Positions 15,186 through 23,037 of a DNA stretch of 27,558 nt are shown piece after piece. The notes beneath the pieces were generated by a model. The model searched no databases, was not told the DNA's origin, and saw only the letters and a program-made list of their open reading frames with translations. Numbering within the stretch: the stretch's first letter is position 1; each line of letters begins with the position of its first letter. Position numbers and translations under genes: made by a program. The stretch spans positions 1-27,558 of the forward strand of contig JABJAB010000009.1 of the NCBI GenBank assembly GCA_018666235.1. Direction: 5' to 3'. This stretch comes from Ilumatobacter sp. (GTDB taxonomy: Bacteria > Actinomycetota > Acidimicrobiia > Acidimicrobiales > Ilumatobacteraceae).

Positions 15186-16204
15186 TGCGGGTCGTCGCCT
15201 CGGAGGTACACCGGGCGCATCACGGGCTGGAGCTCAACGACGGTCAGCTCGCACTTTCGCACGAAGGGCCCAAGCGCGCCGATCTGATTGCCACTGCGCT
15301 CCGAGCGACTGGCCACGAGTTCAGTGAGCCGAACGAAGTCGAGGAAGAACTGCTCGGCCGGGTCCACACACCGGAGTACGTCAATTTCCTCGCGACCGCC
15401 TGGGAGCGATGGGTCGAGCGTGGCGAGTCAGGCGCGGCCGCGATGGGGTTCACGTGGCCGGCTCGAGGGATGCGCCCCACACGCCCCCACGACCTCATCG
15501 GTCAGCTCGGATATCACAGCTTCGCCGCGGACTGCTCGATCACAGCCGGCACTTGGCCGGCTGTTCGAGAGGCCGCGGCAATCGCCGTGACCAGCGCCGA
15601 CCTGATGCTGCAGCACGGCCACACGACGTACGGGTTGTGCCGACCGCCGGGCCACCATGCGACCACCGACCAGTTTGGTGGCTACTGCTATCTCAACAAC
15701 GCCGCCATCGCGGCGCAACGACTCCTCGACGGTGGCGCGTCATGTGTCGCGATCCTCGACGTCGACTATCACCATGGCAACGGCACGCAGGCCATTTTCG
15801 CCGAACGCAGCGATGTGCTTTTCATCTCGATCCATGCGGACCCCGTCTTCGAGTTTCCCTGGTTCACGGGCCACGCGAGCGAGATCGGTCAGGGCGACGG
15901 CGAGTACTGGAACCTGAACCTGCCACTTCCCGCCGGAACGACCATGCAGGGTTGGATGGCGGCACTCGACACTGCACTCACTCGCATCGCCGACGCTGAC
16001 GTGGATGCCCTGGTCGTGTCGCTGGGCGTCGACACCTACGAACATGACCCACTCGGCACATTCATCATTGGCACCACCGACTTCGTGGAGATCGGAGCGG
16101 CCATCAACGCAACGGGCTTGCCCACCGTCGTGCTGCAAGAGGGCGGTTACGCCGTCGGCGATATCGGTGCCAACGTCGCAGCGTTCCTTCAACCATTCAG
16201 CTGA
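15185..16204 (+). CDS. Acetylpolyamine amidohydrolase / histone-deacetylase-family protein
   Basis: A 339-residue zinc deacetylase of the HDAC/AcuC/APAH superfamily. Catalytic features are PGHHA with His157-His158, DVDYHHGNGTQ with zinc ligands Asp194 and His196, the third ligand Asp283 in SLGVDTYEHDP, and Tyr322 in EGGYAV. Their spacing and the total length are almost those of characterised acetylpolyamine amidohydrolases, and the FGGYCYLNN and LGHAxE-like (FTGHASE) segments also fit that subgroup. It probably removes acetyl groups from acetylated polyamines or other small amines; protein deacetylation is the alternative. The GTG start shares its G with the TAG stop of the mutase gene, so the two are translationally coupled. 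A metabolic reason for the pairing is not obvious. Confidence 0.9.
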   Translation: MRVVASEVHRAHHGLELNDGQLALSHEGPKRADLIATALRATGHEFSEPNEVEEELLGRVHTPEYVNFLATAWERWVERGESGAAAMGFTWPARGMRPTRPHDLIGQLGYHSFAADCSITAGTWPAVREAAAIAVTSADLMLQHGHTTYGLCRPPGHHATTDQFGGYCYLNNAAIAAQRLLDGGASCVAILDVDYHHGNGTQAIFAERSDVLFISIHADPVFEFPWFTGHASEIGQGDGEYWNLNLPLPAGTTMQGWMAALDTALTRIADADVDALVVSLGVDTYEHDPLGTFIIGTTDFVEIGAAINATGLPTVVLQEGGYAVGDIGANVAAFLQPFS

Positions 16205-16239
16205 CGAGCCTCTTTTTTCGTACGCCAAGAGCTCCGTGT

Positions 16240-16923
16240 TCAGTGAGCGAATGGCTCGGCCCACCAGGCGAGGGCGGTCTTGGTCCCGGCCGGAACCTCC
16301 GTGAAGCCACCGTCGTGGATCTGCACTGGTGCGTCTTCGACGAGCTTCGCCCACAGCGCCCGTGTCGGATGGACGACGGTGATCGGCCGTCCCGCCGTGT
16401 CCCATGCCCGCACAGTCTCCGGATCTGACCGCATCCACGCCCATTGCCCGGCGTGCGCGCACTGCGCTGCCTGCTTGCCCCACGACATCTCGACGCAAGG
16501 AGTGACCGCGATGAAGAGCCCTCGCCCGTTGGGCACGGCTGCGACGCGCTCGATCTCGTCGAGTGGCGACGATTGAATCTGCAGCTTGGCCAGCGCTTCC
16601 GGGGCTTGATTCATGCGAGACGGCACGAAGGCACGAACCTCAGCGCCGTCTCGTTCGACGGTCACGCCGTCAGGCACCTGGGCACGCTGCCACGCCGACG
16701 CCCGACCCCGACGAACGATCTTGCGGATGCGTGCACCGTTCCAGCTCGCGACGGCGTCATGCCACTCGCCTTCAGGCTGACTGCGGGGGTCGTCCAGGAG
16801 CTCGATCGTTGCCAGCGCTGCCGCCGCACCGATTGCCGCAGCCGTTGGTGGGTCAAGTTTCTCCACTCTGGCGGCGAGTTGCAGCGCCCACGGCGAGTCA
16901 TCGGTGCTCTGGTCAGCTTCCAC
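16240..16923 (-). CDS. Pth2-type peptidyl-tRNA hydrolase family protein with N-terminal extension
   Basis: A protein of about 227 residues whose last ~95 residues match the Pth2 fold. SWGKQAAQCAHA (about 147-158) corresponds to the Pth2 signature (M)GKxAAQCAHA, followed by the DTAGRPITVVHP strand and the C-terminal block IHDGGFTEVPAGTKTALAW. Pth2 proteins free tRNA from stalled peptidyl-tRNA and are normally about 115-120 residues; here about 130 residues of unrecognised sequence precede the domain. No methionine fits near the beginning. GTG at 16923, with GGGAG 11 nt upstream, is chosen; GTG at 16947 is the alternative. A longer frame to 17031 would overlap the divergent pyrophosphatase gene and is rejected. 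The function of the N-terminal part is unknown. Confidence 0.75.
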   Translation of the reverse strand: MEADQSTDDSPWALQLAARVEKLDPPTAAAIGAAAALATIELLDDPRSQPEGEWHDAVASWNGARIRKIVRRGRASAWQRAQVPDGVTVERDGAEVRAFVPSRMNQAPEALAKLQIQSSPLDEIERVAAVPNGRGLFIAVTPCVEMSWGKQAAQCAHAGQWAWMRSDPETVRAWDTAGRPITVVHPTRALWAKLVEDAPVQIHDGGFTEVPAGTKTALAWWAEPFAH

Positions 16924-16982
16924 TGCGACAGTCTCCCGCGACGCCACGCCAATCCGAAACCGTGTGCCCGACGCCGGTGTCC

Positions 16983-16988
16983 TACGGT
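16983..16988 (+). promoter_or_regulatory. -10 element of ppa (leaderless)
   Basis: TACGGT matches TANNNT and ends 6 nt before the ATG at 16995. No Shine-Dalgarno can fit, so a leaderless transcript is likely. Confidence 0.45.
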
Positions 16989-16994
16989 GTGCCG

Positions 16995-17525
16995 ATGAGG
17001 ATCGAACAGATACCGATCGGCAACACGCCACCCAACGATGTCAACGTCATCATCGAAGTTCCTGTCGGCGGTGAGCCGATCAAGTACGAGCTTGACAAGG
17101 ACTCGGGCACGCTGTTCGTCGACCGGTTTCTGTATACCCCGATGCGTTATCCGGGAAACTACGGTTTCATCCCGCACACGCTCTCCGAGGACGGCGACCC
17201 GATCGACGTGCTCGTGTGCAACACGCGAGTCATCGTTCCAGCCGCAGTCATCAATTGTCGGCCGGTCGGCGTCCTCGTGATGGAGGACGACGCCGGGCTC
17301 GACGAAAAGATCCTCGCAGTGCCGAGTCCTCAGGTCAGCCGCCGCTACGCCCACATTGAGGACTACACCCAGCTCCCCGAGATCACTCTGCAGCAGATCC
17401 ATCACTTCTTCGATCACTACAAGGATCTCGAACCCGACAAGTGGGTCAAGATCGATCACTGGGGAGATGCCGCCGAAGCGAAGCAAATGATCTCCGATGC
17501 CATCAAGCGCGACACCAGCACCTGA
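16995..17525 (+). CDS. ppa: Inorganic pyrophosphatase (family I)
   Basis: A 176-residue soluble family I pyrophosphatase that hydrolyses PPi to two phosphates and pulls forward biosynthetic and acyl-CoA ligase reactions. Active-site residues are visible: Lys30 and Glu32 (IKYEL), Arg44 (VDRFLY), Tyr52 in RYPGNYGFIP, the metal-binding acidic cluster EDGDPIDVLV (Asp66, Asp68, Asp71), and Asp103 in GLDEK. Length is standard for the prokaryotic enzyme. A long in-frame extension upstream is a non-coding shadow of the divergent Pth2 gene; the ATG at 16995 is the canonical start. It converges with an SDR gene 21 nt away. Confidence 0.97.
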   Translation: MRIEQIPIGNTPPNDVNVIIEVPVGGEPIKYELDKDSGTLFVDRFLYTPMRYPGNYGFIPHTLSEDGDPIDVLVCNTRVIVPAAVINCRPVGVLVMEDDAGLDEKILAVPSPQVSRRYAHIEDYTQLPEITLQQIHHFFDHYKDLEPDKWVKIDHWGDAAEAKQMISDAIKRDTST

Positions 17526-17546
17526 GGGCTGCACTGAGTCAGACGT

Positions 17547-18404
17547 TCACAGCCGTCTCACCGATGCCGCCTGACCCGTTGTGCCGTGCGCGATTCCGAC
17601 GACTCTGTCCAGATTCTGCGTGCCACCGAGCCGCCCATAGAGGCGAGTGCCCGCCGAACTGATCCCACCGTCGACCACGATCGATGTGCCCGTGACAAAT
17701 GCCGCGTCGGGTCCTGCCAGCCAGAGCGCTGCGCCGGCGATGTCGGACCCCTCGCCTCGCTTCGGGAGCGGCTGCAACTCGCTCATCACGGTCTCGGCAT
17801 CAGCCTCGTCGCCTCGATGCATCAGCGGCGTGAAGATGATGCCCGGGCAGATCGCATTGACCCGGATCGAGTGCGCGGCCAGTTCGTTCGCGGTGGTCTC
17901 GGTCAGGTTGATGACTGCTGCCTTGGCTGCCGAGTAGGCCTGCGGGCCTCCCCCACCGCCGAGGCCGGCCACCGACGCGGTGTTGATGATCGACCCGCCC
18001 GCCCCCTGCTCGATCATTTGGCGGGCCGCATGCTTGGTTCCAGTGAAAACGCCTCGGACCAGTACGCCGAAGGTTGTGTCCCAATCGTCGGACTCGATCT
18101 CGGTAATGGGCCCGAATGCTCCACCCACACCCGCGTTGTTGAACATGATGTCGAGTCGGCCAAATGAATCGACCGCGGCGCGCACCACCGCTGCGACATC
18201 AGCTTCGACGGACACGTCACAACGCTCGAACCGAACAGCATCCCCCAACTCCGCTGCGACACGCTCTCCGGCCTCGACGTTGAGGTCAGCGACGACAACC
18301 GACGCGCCCTCGGCGACAAAGCGCTGGACGGTTGCCAGTCCCATGCCGCTTGCCCCACCAGTGACCACGGCGACAGCTCCACTCAGTACTCCGGTTCTCG
18401 ACAT
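17547..18404 (-). CDS. SDR family NAD-dependent oxidoreductase (FabG-like)
   Basis: A 285-residue classical SDR. Cofactor motif TGGASGMG is at 15-22, Asp40 (VVADLN) favours NAD(H), NNAGVGG is at 89-95, and catalytic Ser144, Tyr157 (YSAAK) and Lys161 are present. The IRVNAICPG segment and the C-terminal IVVDGG near 245 are typical of FabG-like 3-oxoacyl/hydroxysteroid-type dehydrogenases. About 35 extra residues follow the normal SDR end, rich in Gly and Arg (RLYGRLGGTQNLDRV), and may contact substrate or a partner. It is convergent with ppa and divergent from the YjdM-like gene across 72 nt. The substrate cannot be told. Confidence 0.9.
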   Translation of the reverse strand: MSRTGVLSGAVAVVTGGASGMGLATVQRFVAEGASVVVADLNVEAGERVAAELGDAVRFERCDVSVEADVAAVVRAAVDSFGRLDIMFNNAGVGGAFGPITEIESDDWDTTFGVLVRGVFTGTKHAARQMIEQGAGGSIINTASVAGLGGGGGPQAYSAAKAAVINLTETTANELAAHSIRVNAICPGIIFTPLMHRGDEADAETVMSELQPLPKRGEGSDIAGAALWLAGPDAAFVTGTSIVVDGGISSAGTRLYGRLGGTQNLDRVVGIAHGTTGQAASVRRL

Positions 18405-18461
18405 GACGTCACTCTGCCAGCGACGTCACCATCTCAACGAGACGCGAACGCCGCGGGCCGC

Positions 18462-18470
18462 TGATACACA
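18462..18470 (+). promoter_or_regulatory. Extended -10 promoter of the YjdM-like gene (leaderless)
   Basis: TGATACACA ends 6 nt before the ATG at 18477. The identical nine bases at the same spacing precede the SDR gene starting at 12912. Confidence 0.4.
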
Positions 18471-18476
18471 CTCGCC

Positions 18477-18803
18477 ATGGCTGATCTCCCGAACTGCCCG
18501 ATCTGCACCATGCCGGAGCCGCTCCTTGCCGACGACGGCTACGAATGCGGAACGTGCGGGCATGAATGGCTTGGAGACGCCGACAACGGGCTGGGCAACA
18601 TCCGCGATGCCAACGGCAATCTGTTGACCGACGGCGACGCCGTGACCGTGATCAAGGACCTCAAGACGGACGGCAAAGCCGGCGGCGTCAAGTCGGGCAC
18701 CAAGATCAAATCAATCAGGTTGGTCTCGGGCGATCATGAGATCGAGGCCAAGGTTGATGGCCGACAACTGCTGGTGAAAGCCGAGTTCGTCAAGAAAGCC
18801 TGA
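18477..18803 (+). CDS. yjdM: YjdM/PhnA family zinc-ribbon protein
   Basis: A 108-residue small soluble protein. The N-terminus is a four-cysteine zinc ribbon (Cys7, Cys10, Cys24, Cys27: CPIC and CGTC), followed by an SH3-like C-terminal domain with DGDAVTVIKDLKTDGKAGGV and the ending LLVKAEFVKKA, the standard PhnA/YjdM pattern. The old name 'alkylphosphonate uptake protein' reflects the operon position of the E. coli gene and not an activity; the molecular role is unknown. Nothing nearby deals with phosphonates. It stands alone, ends at a hairpin, and appears to be translated from a leaderless transcript. Confidence 0.93.
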   Translation: MADLPNCPICTMPEPLLADDGYECGTCGHEWLGDADNGLGNIRDANGNLLTDGDAVTVIKDLKTDGKAGGVKSGTKIKSIRLVSGDHEIEAKVDGRQLLVKAEFVKKA

Positions 18804-18826
18804 AGAACGAGTCACCCGGCAAACTC

Positions 18827-18857
18827 CACGCTCTGAGCTGTCGGGTCACAGAGCGTG
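18827..18857. terminator. Hairpin downstream of yjdM
   Basis: CACGCTCTG (18827-18835) pairs perfectly with CAGAGCGTG (18849-18857) across a 13-nt loop, starting 23 nt after the yjdM stop. Only a weak T content follows, so it is a terminator by position and stem strength. Confidence 0.6.
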
Positions 18858-19103
18858 ACAATTCTGGGGCTTCGACCGAGCCGAAAATCAGAACTCGCTC
18901 AAGATGACCACTCAACCATTTGCAGCAAGTTGCCGATGATGTTGTATGGATCTTGACTCGTTGCTACCTGGCGCCGGGCGCATTGGACTTGGCGGACACC
19001 TCATGCTGCGGCGGCAGATCACTCCACACAACTCGATTCGTCACATCGCCGCCGTCGCATCGACTGGCGCCTCCGTTCCCGAACCTACGGCAGGAGACCA
19101 ACC
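18858..19103 (+). other. Intergenic leader region before the c-di-GMP gene
   Basis: No gene longer than about a dozen codons is found here. The most promoter-like element is TTGCAG followed 19 bp later by TATGGA near 18920-18950, but the spacing is long. An AGGAGA ribosome-binding site (19092-19097) stands 6 nt before the GTG at 19104. I looked for a GEMM-type c-di-GMP riboswitch and saw none. Confidence 0.4.
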
Positions 19104-21623
19104 GTGACCGTCGGATCTGAGATCGCGACCCCGGAGGTTCACGAGGGGCCCAGGTCATCGCGTGCGGTGTACGGCGTGCTCCTGATCTCTGCTGCCCTCC
19201 TTGCCGCGAGCGGGTGGCTTCTGTCCACGACGGCGCTCAACGTGAGCGCCCGACAGGGACCCTGGTGGATTGGCATTGCCATCCTCGTCGGGTTCGGCCT
19301 GGCCGAACGCTTCGCATTCCACATGGAATACCGTCGCGAAACGATGTCCTTCACGCTGTCGGAGGTCCCCGCAGCGTTCGCTCTCGTCTTCTTGGGTCCC
19401 GTGGCCGCCATTGTTGTCCGCCTCATTGGCAGCTTGACCGTCTTCTTCTTCACAATGCGGCCCGCCCGCCACAAGCTCGCGCTCAACGGCGCGTTGTTCT
19501 CGTTCGAGACCGCCCTCACCTTCGCGATTCTTCACTGGGTCTGCGATATGCCAAACCCATCTGATGGGCAACTCCTCGTCACCATCGCTGTGGCGCTCGC
19601 CGTCGCATCGTTCGTCGGCTCGCTGGTCGTCTCCGTCGCCATTGCCTGCTTCGAAGGTCGCGTCGTCGAACGCCTGATCGCGGAGCTGAAGACAAACATC
19701 GTGCTCGGCCCAGTGAGCGCGGCGGTCGCGGCGATGGCACTCGCTCCCGCGCTCGTCGGGCTCGCCTATGCCCCGCTGGCGGTTCTCCCGGTCGCTGCGG
19801 TGTGGTTTGTGCTGCGCCAGAATGGGCGCCTCGCAGAACGCCACCGCAACCTGAGCGCAGTACACGACTTCACCCGCCGAATTGGCGAATCGATTCAGCT
19901 CGTTGAACTCGTCCCACGCGCGCTTGACGAGTCGATGCAGCTGTTACGTGCCGACGCCGGCAGCATCGATCTCCACGACGTGGTGTGCGCGGAAGGCTGG
20001 ACATCCTTGAGGTGTGTCGCCAACCCTGCCGAGCCCGCACACCTTGTCGGTATCACCGATACACCACCGGACGCCTTTGCGACCGAGCCAGCGACGAGCG
20101 AGGTCGCCCAGCTACCAGCAGGCAGCGGCACGAAGCGGATGGTCGTTCCGATCGTCGATGGACAGGGCGAGATGGGCACCCTGATGCTCACCGGACGAGC
20201 TGGAATCACCGATGAGTTCGGTGACGACGACGTGACTCGCGCCGGACACATCGCCGATCAGCTCGCCACCAGCGTGCGAAATTCGCTGATGCACGCCCGC
20301 GCTGAGAGCGATGCGCTGCGCGATTCGCTCACGGGACACTTGAATCGAGCCGGCTTCGACCGCCACGTCGCCGACGCCACGGACCGGGCCGCCGTGAATC
20401 AATGCACTGCAGTCCTGATGCTCGACCTCGATCGCTTCAAGGAGGTCAACGACACGCTCGGGCACCAAGCTGGAGATCAGGTGCTCATCGAGTTCTCCAC
20501 CCGTTTGGCCGCCGAGCTGGAATTCATGGACGTGCTCGCTCGCTTCGGCGGCGATGAGTATGCAGTGCTCGTCAATCGCAACAGCGATCGCGAAGTCATG
20601 CAGTTGGCTCAACGGCTCGTCGAGGCGTCGAGGGTGCCGTTCGTCCTGGGCGGCTTCAACGTGGTCGTGGCTGCCAGCGTGGGTGTTGCACCAATCAAAT
20701 TGGGCGACACCACGAACGACGTCGTTCGGCGCGCCGACATCGCGATGTACGCCGCGAAAGCCCAGCACACCGGATGCGAGATGTACAGCGTCGATATCGA
20801 TCGTCGAACGCCCGAGCGACTCTCGCTCCTGGGCGACCTGCGCGTTGCTCTCGACCACGACGAACTCGAAGTGCACTATCAACCCAAACTCGACCTCGCG
20901 ACCTCAACGGTCATCGGCGTCGAGGCACTTGCGCGGTGGCGCCATCCGGTGCGCGGTTGGGTGCAACCAGACGACTTCATTCCTGTTGCTGAGGAGACCG
21001 GATTGATCAAGGCGGTCACTGATCGAGTACTCGCTCTGGCCATTCGCGACGCTCGCTCCTGGCTTGATGCCGGATTCGACCTCACGGTCTCCGTCAACCT
21101 CTCGACCCTCGATCTCGTCGATGAACTGCTTGCTGACCGAATCGAACACCGGCTGAGCGAGCACAACCTTGATCCGAGTCGGCTCACGCTGGAGATCACC
21201 GAGTCGTCGTTGATGCTCGACACCCCGCGCACGATGTTGACGGTTGAGCGGCTCGCCCAGCTGGGCGTGATGTTGTCGCTCGACGACTTTGGGACGGGCT
21301 ATTCATCGCTCAGCTATCTACGCCGGCTCCCCGTCGCAGAGCTCAAGATCGATCGCAGCTTCATCAGCAACCTGCTCCTCGACCCGCAGGATGAGGCCAT
21401 CGTGACCTCCACCATTCTGCTGGGCCACAACCTCGGCCTCAAGATCGTCGCGGAGGGTGTTGAAAGTGCAGAGGTCTCGACACATCTCCTCAAGATCGGG
21501 TGTGACGTTGCACAAGGCTTCGGCGTCTCCCGGCCGCTGCCAGAATCCAAGCTCCTGACCTGGATCGGTACCACCGAGCATTTGATTCGACGCATCGCGG
21601 TGCCGGACCACGCCCCAGCCTGA
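19104..21623 (+). CDS. Membrane GAF-GGDEF-EAL cyclic-di-GMP turnover protein
   Basis: An 839-residue bifunctional signalling protein. Residues about 20-235 form a multi-pass membrane domain of MASE type, about 245-395 look like a GAF sensor, about 405-560 a diguanylate cyclase domain and about 575-825 a phosphodiesterase domain. The cyclase active site GGDEY (about 482-486) is intact and DSLTGHLNRAGF marks its start. The EAL motif (about 607-609, EALARW) and DDFGTGYSSL (near 727) are also intact, so both synthesis and hydrolysis of c-di-GMP are possible. The product-inhibition site five residues before GGDEY, normally RxxD, reads EFMD, so feedback inhibition may be lost. The GTG start has a good AGGAGA ribosome-binding site. 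The gene is monocistronic or followed by hdeD 78 nt later. The signal sensed is unknown. Confidence 0.95.
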   Translation: MTVGSEIATPEVHEGPRSSRAVYGVLLISAALLAASGWLLSTTALNVSARQGPWWIGIAILVGFGLAERFAFHMEYRRETMSFTLSEVPAAFALVFLGPVAAIVVRLIGSLTVFFFTMRPARHKLALNGALFSFETALTFAILHWVCDMPNPSDGQLLVTIAVALAVASFVGSLVVSVAIACFEGRVVERLIAELKTNIVLGPVSAAVAAMALAPALVGLAYAPLAVLPVAAVWFVLRQNGRLAERHRNLSAVHDFTRRIGESIQLVELVPRALDESMQLLRADAGSIDLHDVVCAEGWTSLRCVANPAEPAHLVGITDTPPDAFATEPATSEVAQLPAGSGTKRMVVPIVDGQGEMGTLMLTGRAGITDEFGDDDVTRAGHIADQLATSVRNSLMHARAESDALRDSLTGHLNRAGFDRHVADATDRAAVNQCTAVLMLDLDRFKEVNDTLGHQAGDQVLIEFSTRLAAELEFMDVLARFGGDEYAVLVNRNSDREVMQLAQRLVEASRVPFVLGGFNVVVAASVGVAPIKLGDTTNDVVRRADIAMYAAKAQHTGCEMYSVDIDRRTPERLSLLGDLRVALDHDELEVHYQPKLDLATSTVIGVEALARWRHPVRGWVQPDDFIPVAEETGLIKAVTDRVLALAIRDARSWLDAGFDLTVSVNLSTLDLVDELLADRIEHRLSEHNLDPSRLTLEITESSLMLDTPRTMLTVERLAQLGVMLSLDDFGTGYSSLSYLRRLPVAELKIDRSFISNLLLDPQDEAIVTSTILLGHNLGLKIVAEGVESAEVSTHLLKIGCDVAQGFGVSRPLPESKLLTWIGTTEHLIRRIAVPDHAPA

Positions 21624-21662
21624 TTCGGCCAACCGTACGCCTGATCCATCGCCACGGTTCGT

Positions 21663-21668
21663 TACGCT
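21663..21668 (+). promoter_or_regulatory. -10 element before the hdeD-like gene
   Basis: TACGCT fits TANNNT and would start transcription near 21674, leaving a 28-nt leader. The leader contains the GAGAAGGA ribosome-binding site and a 16-codon ORF beginning at its first ATG. A 6-bp inverted repeat (AACCGT/ACGGTT, 21631-21659) just upstream may end the previous transcript. Confidence 0.35.
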
Positions 21669-21701
21669 CACGCATGACCAGCCAAACGGGAGAAGGACAC
21701 C

Positions 21702-22256
21702 ATGCAGACAACCGAACTCGATGACGCCGTTCCCGGCCTCGGAATGGCTCGCGAATGGCCAGCGCTCATGTTCGTTGGCGTCATCACCGTCATCATGGGT
21801 GTCATCGTGCTGGCCTGGCCCAGCCAGACGTTGGCCGTCATCTCCGTCCTCATCGGAATCCAGTTCATCGTGTTCGGCCTGTTTCGTCTGATCGAAGCGT
21901 TCGCCGGCGAGACCGCCGGGGTGGTCGGGTTTGTCGGCGTGTTGCTCATGATCAGCGGTGTGATCGTGTTGCGCAACCCGTACGAGACTGTCGCCATCCT
22001 CGCCACAATTCTTGGCGTTGTCTGGATCGTCTCGGGCTCGATCGACGTGGTTGCCGCAATCGCCGACCGCGGATCGGGTGGCCGTGGGCTCCGCATTCTG
22101 AGAGGCCTGGTCGCAGCCATCGCCGGCATCGTCGTCGTTTCGTGGCCGGCTCCGACCGTCACCGTCATCGCTTGGATCGCAGGCCTTCAGCTCGTCATCT
22201 TCGGACTGATCATCATCGCCACTGCCTTCTCGTTCCGGACCCTGGTCGACGACTGA
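21702..22256 (+). CDS. HdeD family integral membrane protein (DUF308)
   Basis: A 184-residue membrane protein with about six hydrophobic helices and short loops, preceded by about 20 polar residues. Two internal repeats of the form 'ALxxVGVxxVIxGVIVLAWP...' and 'ILRGLVAAIAGIVVVSWPAPT' are the hallmark of the HdeD/DUF308 fold. E. coli HdeD contributes to acid resistance at high cell density; the molecular activity is unknown and may differ here. The ATG has GAGAAGGA as ribosome-binding site. The EEP-domain gene follows 16 nt downstream on the same strand and may be co-transcribed. Confidence 0.9.
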   Translation: MQTTELDDAVPGLGMAREWPALMFVGVITVIMGVIVLAWPSQTLAVISVLIGIQFIVFGLFRLIEAFAGETAGVVGFVGVLLMISGVIVLRNPYETVAILATILGVVWIVSGSIDVVAAIADRGSGGRGLRILRGLVAAIAGIVVVSWPAPTVTVIAWIAGLQLVIFGLIIIATAFSFRTLVDD

Positions 22257-22272
22257 ACTCGTCGCTCATCGC

Positions 22273-23037
22273 ATGGCCTCCGCGTCGCAAACGTTCCAAG
22301 GCGGCGTCAGCACGGGTGACTCTCGGGCGATCCCCGCTCAACTTCTCGTCGTCTCCTGGAATATTCAGTTTGGCGTTGAAGCCGCCGCAGCAGCAGCAGC
22401 GCTGCTTGAGTCCCCGCAACTCCGGGACGCCGACCTGATCCTCTTGCAGGAGATGGATGAACAAGGCACCGAGCTCGTGGCACGAACGGTTGGGTTGGAG
22501 TACGTGTACGTCCCGGCCTCGGTGCACCCTCAGACTGGCCGCAACTTCGGTAACGCCGTGCTCTCGCGTTGGCCACTGACCGACCCAGGCGTGGTGTCGC
22601 TGCCTTACACCTCAGCCGTGCAAGGCCAACCGCGGCAGGTGGTGCATGCTGTGGCACACGTCGGTCCTATGCGCATCCGAGCCTGCAGCGTGCACACCGA
22701 GGTCGCCACGCTGAGTCCTGCCAAGCGTCGGAGGCAGTTCGCTGCCATCGGTGACGTCACCTCTGCAGGTCCAGATGAGCTACTTGTTATCGGTGGCGAC
22801 TTCAACACCCTGACTCGCCGCGGGATCGAAGCCGTGACCTCGCGGCTTTCATCAATTGGTGCGCGCCGCGCGACCGAAGGTGCAGGTCCGACGTTGCGCA
22901 GGGGAGGCCGAGAATTCTCTCTCGACCACATATATACGCGGTCATTCACGCCAATATCTTGCGGAGTTGTCGCAGGCCTCAGCGCCAGTGATCATCGTCC
23001 AATTTGGGCTCGCCTTGCTCCTCAGGTCACTGCGTAA
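22273..23037 (+). CDS. Endonuclease/exonuclease/phosphatase (EEP) fold protein
   Basis: A 254-residue member of the EEP superfamily (DNase I/APE1/sphingomyelinase fold), a divalent-metal phosphodiesterase or phosphatase. Motifs are in the usual order: SWNIQFG with Asn30, LLQEMDEQG with metal-binding Glu60, SVHTEV with His141, GGDFNTL with Asp176 and Asn178, LDHIY with Asp218, and SDHRPIWARL with catalytic Asp240-His241. No signal peptide is visible, so it acts in the cytoplasm unless exported another way. Substrate (nucleic acid, phosphoinositide-like lipid or nucleotide) is unknown. An alanine run (about 37-43) comes from a short GCA repeat. No clear ribosome-binding site is seen, and the gene probably depends on hdeD transcription. 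Its 3' end overlaps the convergent lipoprotein gene by 16 nt. Confidence 0.88.
   Translation: MASASQTFQGGVSTGDSRAIPAQLLVVSWNIQFGVEAAAAAAALLESPQLRDADLILLQEMDEQGTELVARTVGLEYVYVPASVHPQTGRNFGNAVLSRWPLTDPGVVSLPYTSAVQGQPRQVVHAVAHVGPMRIRACSVHTEVATLSPAKRRRQFAAIGDVTSAGPDELLVIGGDFNTLTRRGIEAVTSRLSSIGARRATEGAGPTLRRGGREFSLDHIYTRSFTPISCGVVAGLSASDHRPIWARLAPQVTA

Noticed and set aside
16205..16239. T-rich stretch as an intrinsic terminator between the APAH and Pth2 genes
   Set aside because: A run of six T is present at 16212-16217 (within CTCTTTTTTCG), but no convincing stem precedes it; only a weak CTCTT/AAGAG pairing around it was seen.
18858..19103. A c-di-GMP riboswitch before the GGDEF-EAL gene
   Set aside because: The context made it worth a look, but the conserved GEMM core bases and paired stems were not found.
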